Assembly: GCA_027578815.1 (NCBI GenBank)
Contig: JANBTH010000024.1
Coordinates: 1-54,472, forward strand
DNA: 54,472 nucleotides
Direction of reading: 5' to 3'
Source: Coemansia sp. RSA 1804
Lineage: Eukaryota; Kickxellomycota; Kickxellomycetes; Kickxellales; Kickxellaceae
Shown: positions 52,695-54,472 of the stretch, piece by piece
How the letters are laid out: each line of letters opens with the position of its first letter
Numbering within the stretch: position 1 is the first letter of the stretch
The notes under the pieces: generated by a model
The model's input: the letters and a program-made list of their open reading frames with translations, nothing else
Told to the model about the DNA's origin: nothing
The model's database searches: none
Made by a program: the position numbers and the translations under genes

Positions 52695-53274
52695 GGTGGT
52701 GATGTGCAATTGCGTCTATCTGAAATTGATTATTGCCATTTTTGGTCTGCGCGTAGCCGTTGTGAATGTCTCTATCTGTTTGATAGCGCTGGTGTCCGAC
52801 AACTGCTGGTGTCGATGGCGAAACCGCCATTGATGAGTATCTGGAAGTCTGAGCAGCAGTGGAGCCAATGCCTAGCGATTGACGGGGAAACTGATGCGGC
52901 TTTTCGCTGATGCTGGCTGCTCGTGCGTTTGTTATCGCTACATGGCGGGAGGCGCTTCTGGCATAGTCAGATACTGTGCCACGGGCATTTGCTTTGTACT
53001 GTGTGGCACCGCTGTTTGCTCGTTTTGTCTGATCGCCACCTAGTCGCTGTTGCTCCCATCTGTACTGTTCGTCACCATCACTGCCGTTGCCGTTGCTGCT
53101 AGAGTTGAGTAGCGATTGAATGCTCAGTGGCCTTTCGTGTTTGCCTTCTTTCCGCGCATCTCGCCGCTTCGGAGGTGAATAATCACGCCTGTCGCTGGTT
53201 GATCCAAAGCTGCCTTTGCTTGTTTCTCGCCTTCCACCGACATCCCCAGGCTCTTTTGGATCATGCCCAAACAT
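49309..53274 (-). CDS. Gal4-type Zn2Cys6 transcription factor with fungal-specific regulatory domain
   Basis: 1321 residues. The N-terminal 430 are disordered, with a His run directly followed by a long Gln run (about 193-220). The binuclear zinc cluster is at about 440-467: ACQYCHAKKIKCEGDGERCN then SCIKNDIKCKW, six cysteines with the expected spacing, followed by a basic KRKRGPKPK. The fungal_trans domain begins near 640 (VVYYFDYFYPLAPMFHPSMF) and includes RVIVVMTLLAGSQGEHVSYN, LVVRLGWHQIDLYKRP, EVRRRVFWLVYQTDSYQAML and GRPMSIAED. Target genes cannot be read from the sequence. Spacers in the C-terminal half are Ser/Gln-rich. Confidence 0.9.
52625..52702 (-). repeat. CAA/CAG and CAC repeats (poly-Gln/poly-His) in the Zn2Cys6 factor
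   Basis: A run of about 19 CAA/CAG codons adjoining about eight CAC/CAT codons. Likely unstable in length. Confidence 0.85.
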
Positions 53275-53278
53275 CTGT

Positions 53279-53297
53279 GCTATGCTATGCTATGCTA
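53279..53297. repeat. TATGC tandem repeat in the leader of the Zn2Cys6 gene
   Basis: Three to four TATGC units begin about 5 nt upstream of the ATG (minus-strand reading: GCATA repeats). Unusual placement right against the start codon. Confidence 0.7.
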
Positions 53298-54472
53298 TTA
53301 AGAAAATGAGCTGTTTGTCTGGGTGTCCTTCCGTGGAGTATATGCAAATAATGCTGTGTCTTGCTGCTGGGGAATTTTTCGCCAATCCTTTTATTTTGCT
53401 TCTTCTTCAAGCAACTAGAAAACGCCTATGGATATAAATTACAGAAATAAAAGCAGAATGTTTCGATAAAAGGTAGATATCAGAATAAATGGCAAATCTC
53501 GTAATAATTCCTTGAAATAAAGCAAAAGCATATCTAGCTAGCAAAAGTTGAAATCAGCGGGAAGGAAATGCCGACGGTTAAAAGACCTGGCCCGAAGAAG
53601 AAAACAAGCAGATCTGTGCAAGGCAGAAAGAGGGGAGAGGGGGGAACATGGATGAATGCCAGAATAAAGAGGTTGGTATTTCTTTCGCGAGCATTTTGGT
53701 GAACAAAGAAAAGGAAGTGAAAAAAGAGAGTACGAATGAGGCTTGTCTTTTTTTTCTTCTCCCCCCAAAATGGACATGAACTTTGAACCAATTTTCGTTT
53801 ATTTGGTCCATCATTACAAATTTTGATTTGTATTCTAAGCCAGCCTTTCTTCGTTTTTTTCCCACTTCTTTTTGCTACTCTGCACTTTTACATCCTTCCC
53901 GCTCCCCCCCCCCCAATCTCTCACTATTCATACATGTGCTGTTTGCAACTTGCTTCGTTATTATCCACGATGCAATGGAAGAGATGGCTTATCACAATGA
54001 CCCTTATTAGCTAATAATGAATGTCATGTATGAGTTTGGCACATCTATAGGGTTGCAATATTTGCTACAGTATTTAGTAGTGGAGAAGTGTGCGCCTCCC
54101 TCATGTTCTGTATCTCTCTTTGCTCAGAAAAAAAGGTAATCCAAAAAAAGATATGTGAAGGAATTGGAAGAAGGAAAGGAAAAGGAGGCTGAATATGGAA
54201 AAATAAACAAGGGCAATTCGAAAGCTTATTTCAAAGCATCCGTTATTTTTCCCATCTATTTGCCATTGCTATTTATCTTTCCTCAAACAAAAAAGACCTT
54301 ACTCCTCCATGCAAGAAGACAAAGATAAGAAACTTACCTCCTTTGTTCCCCCCTCCCAGTCGCTTACGTTGTGTATTGGCCGCTACTTCTTTTGGCCGCT
54401 ATATAAGCCGACTTTAATAATCAAAAATAAGGAGACGCGAATCTAGTCAGCGACAAAAAGATAAATAATGTT
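53298..54472. promoter_or_regulatory. upstream region of the Zn2Cys6 gene and window edge
   Basis: No gene seen. A 13-base C-run is at about 53906-53918. Near the right edge TTGGCCGCTA occurs twice (54376-54385, 54392-54401), the second copy running into CTATATAAG (TATA-like, 54400-54408). This looks like the core promoter of a plus-strand gene beyond the window. Confidence 0.45.

Overview
This looks like fungal nuclear DNA. Genes are mostly intron-poor and GC-rich, with AT-rich and pyrimidine-rich spacers. Fungal hallmarks are a GT15 mannosyltransferase, a Gal4-type Zn2Cys6 regulator, an OLE1-type desaturase fused to cytochrome b5, and alpha-arrestin-like proteins. TRAPPC11 and WDR59, both present, are missing from some yeasts. 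The low intron count and Gln/Ala/Ser-rich insertions would suit an early-diverging lineage such as Kickxellomycotina, but that placement is inference. I saw no tRNA, rRNA, CRISPR array or recognisable transposase.

Layout. (1) 1-3 kb: the 3' part of a WDR59/SEA3 gene, convergent with a YbaK-type aminoacyl-tRNA deacylase. (2) 3.4-11.2 kb: a head-to-tail array of MGST3-like (MAPEG) genes. I call the units U1 (from 3503), U2 (from 6745) and U3 (from 9874), followed by a diverged fourth MGST at 10764. U1 and U2 each also carry a CxC...CxxC zinc-finger microprotein gene and a 59-residue Ser/Arg-rich microprotein gene. An inverted relative, U4, lies at about 27.5-29.6 kb; its MGST gene is frameshifted and its zinc microprotein is intact. 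(3) 11.5-21.6 kb: two large arrestin-fold paralogues and an uncharacterised protein with a PP1-docking-like motif, all on the minus strand. (4) 21.6-26.3 kb: a 4.7 kb stretch with only a possible gene remnant, ending at an aquaglyceroporin gene. (5) 30.6-32.3 kb: a DHA2-type 14-TM exporter. (6) 32.7-49.2 kb: a plus-strand run of GID8, TRAPPC11, a KRE2/MNT1-type mannosyltransferase, OLE1, a small coiled-coil protein, SEC20 and a Vam3/Pep12-type syntaxin. (7) 49.3-53.3 kb: a minus-strand Zn2Cys6 transcription factor.

Themes. Four genes of the 34-49 kb run (TRAPPC11, the GT15 enzyme, SEC20, the syntaxin) belong to ER/Golgi/vacuole traffic. GID8 and WDR59 belong to nutrient signalling. The most unusual feature is the repeated cassette pairing MGST3-like enzymes with tiny zinc-finger and Ser/Arg-rich proteins. 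Its copies share spacer DNA with a conserved palindrome. In U1 and U2 the zinc gene has a TATA box exactly 133 nt before its ATG.
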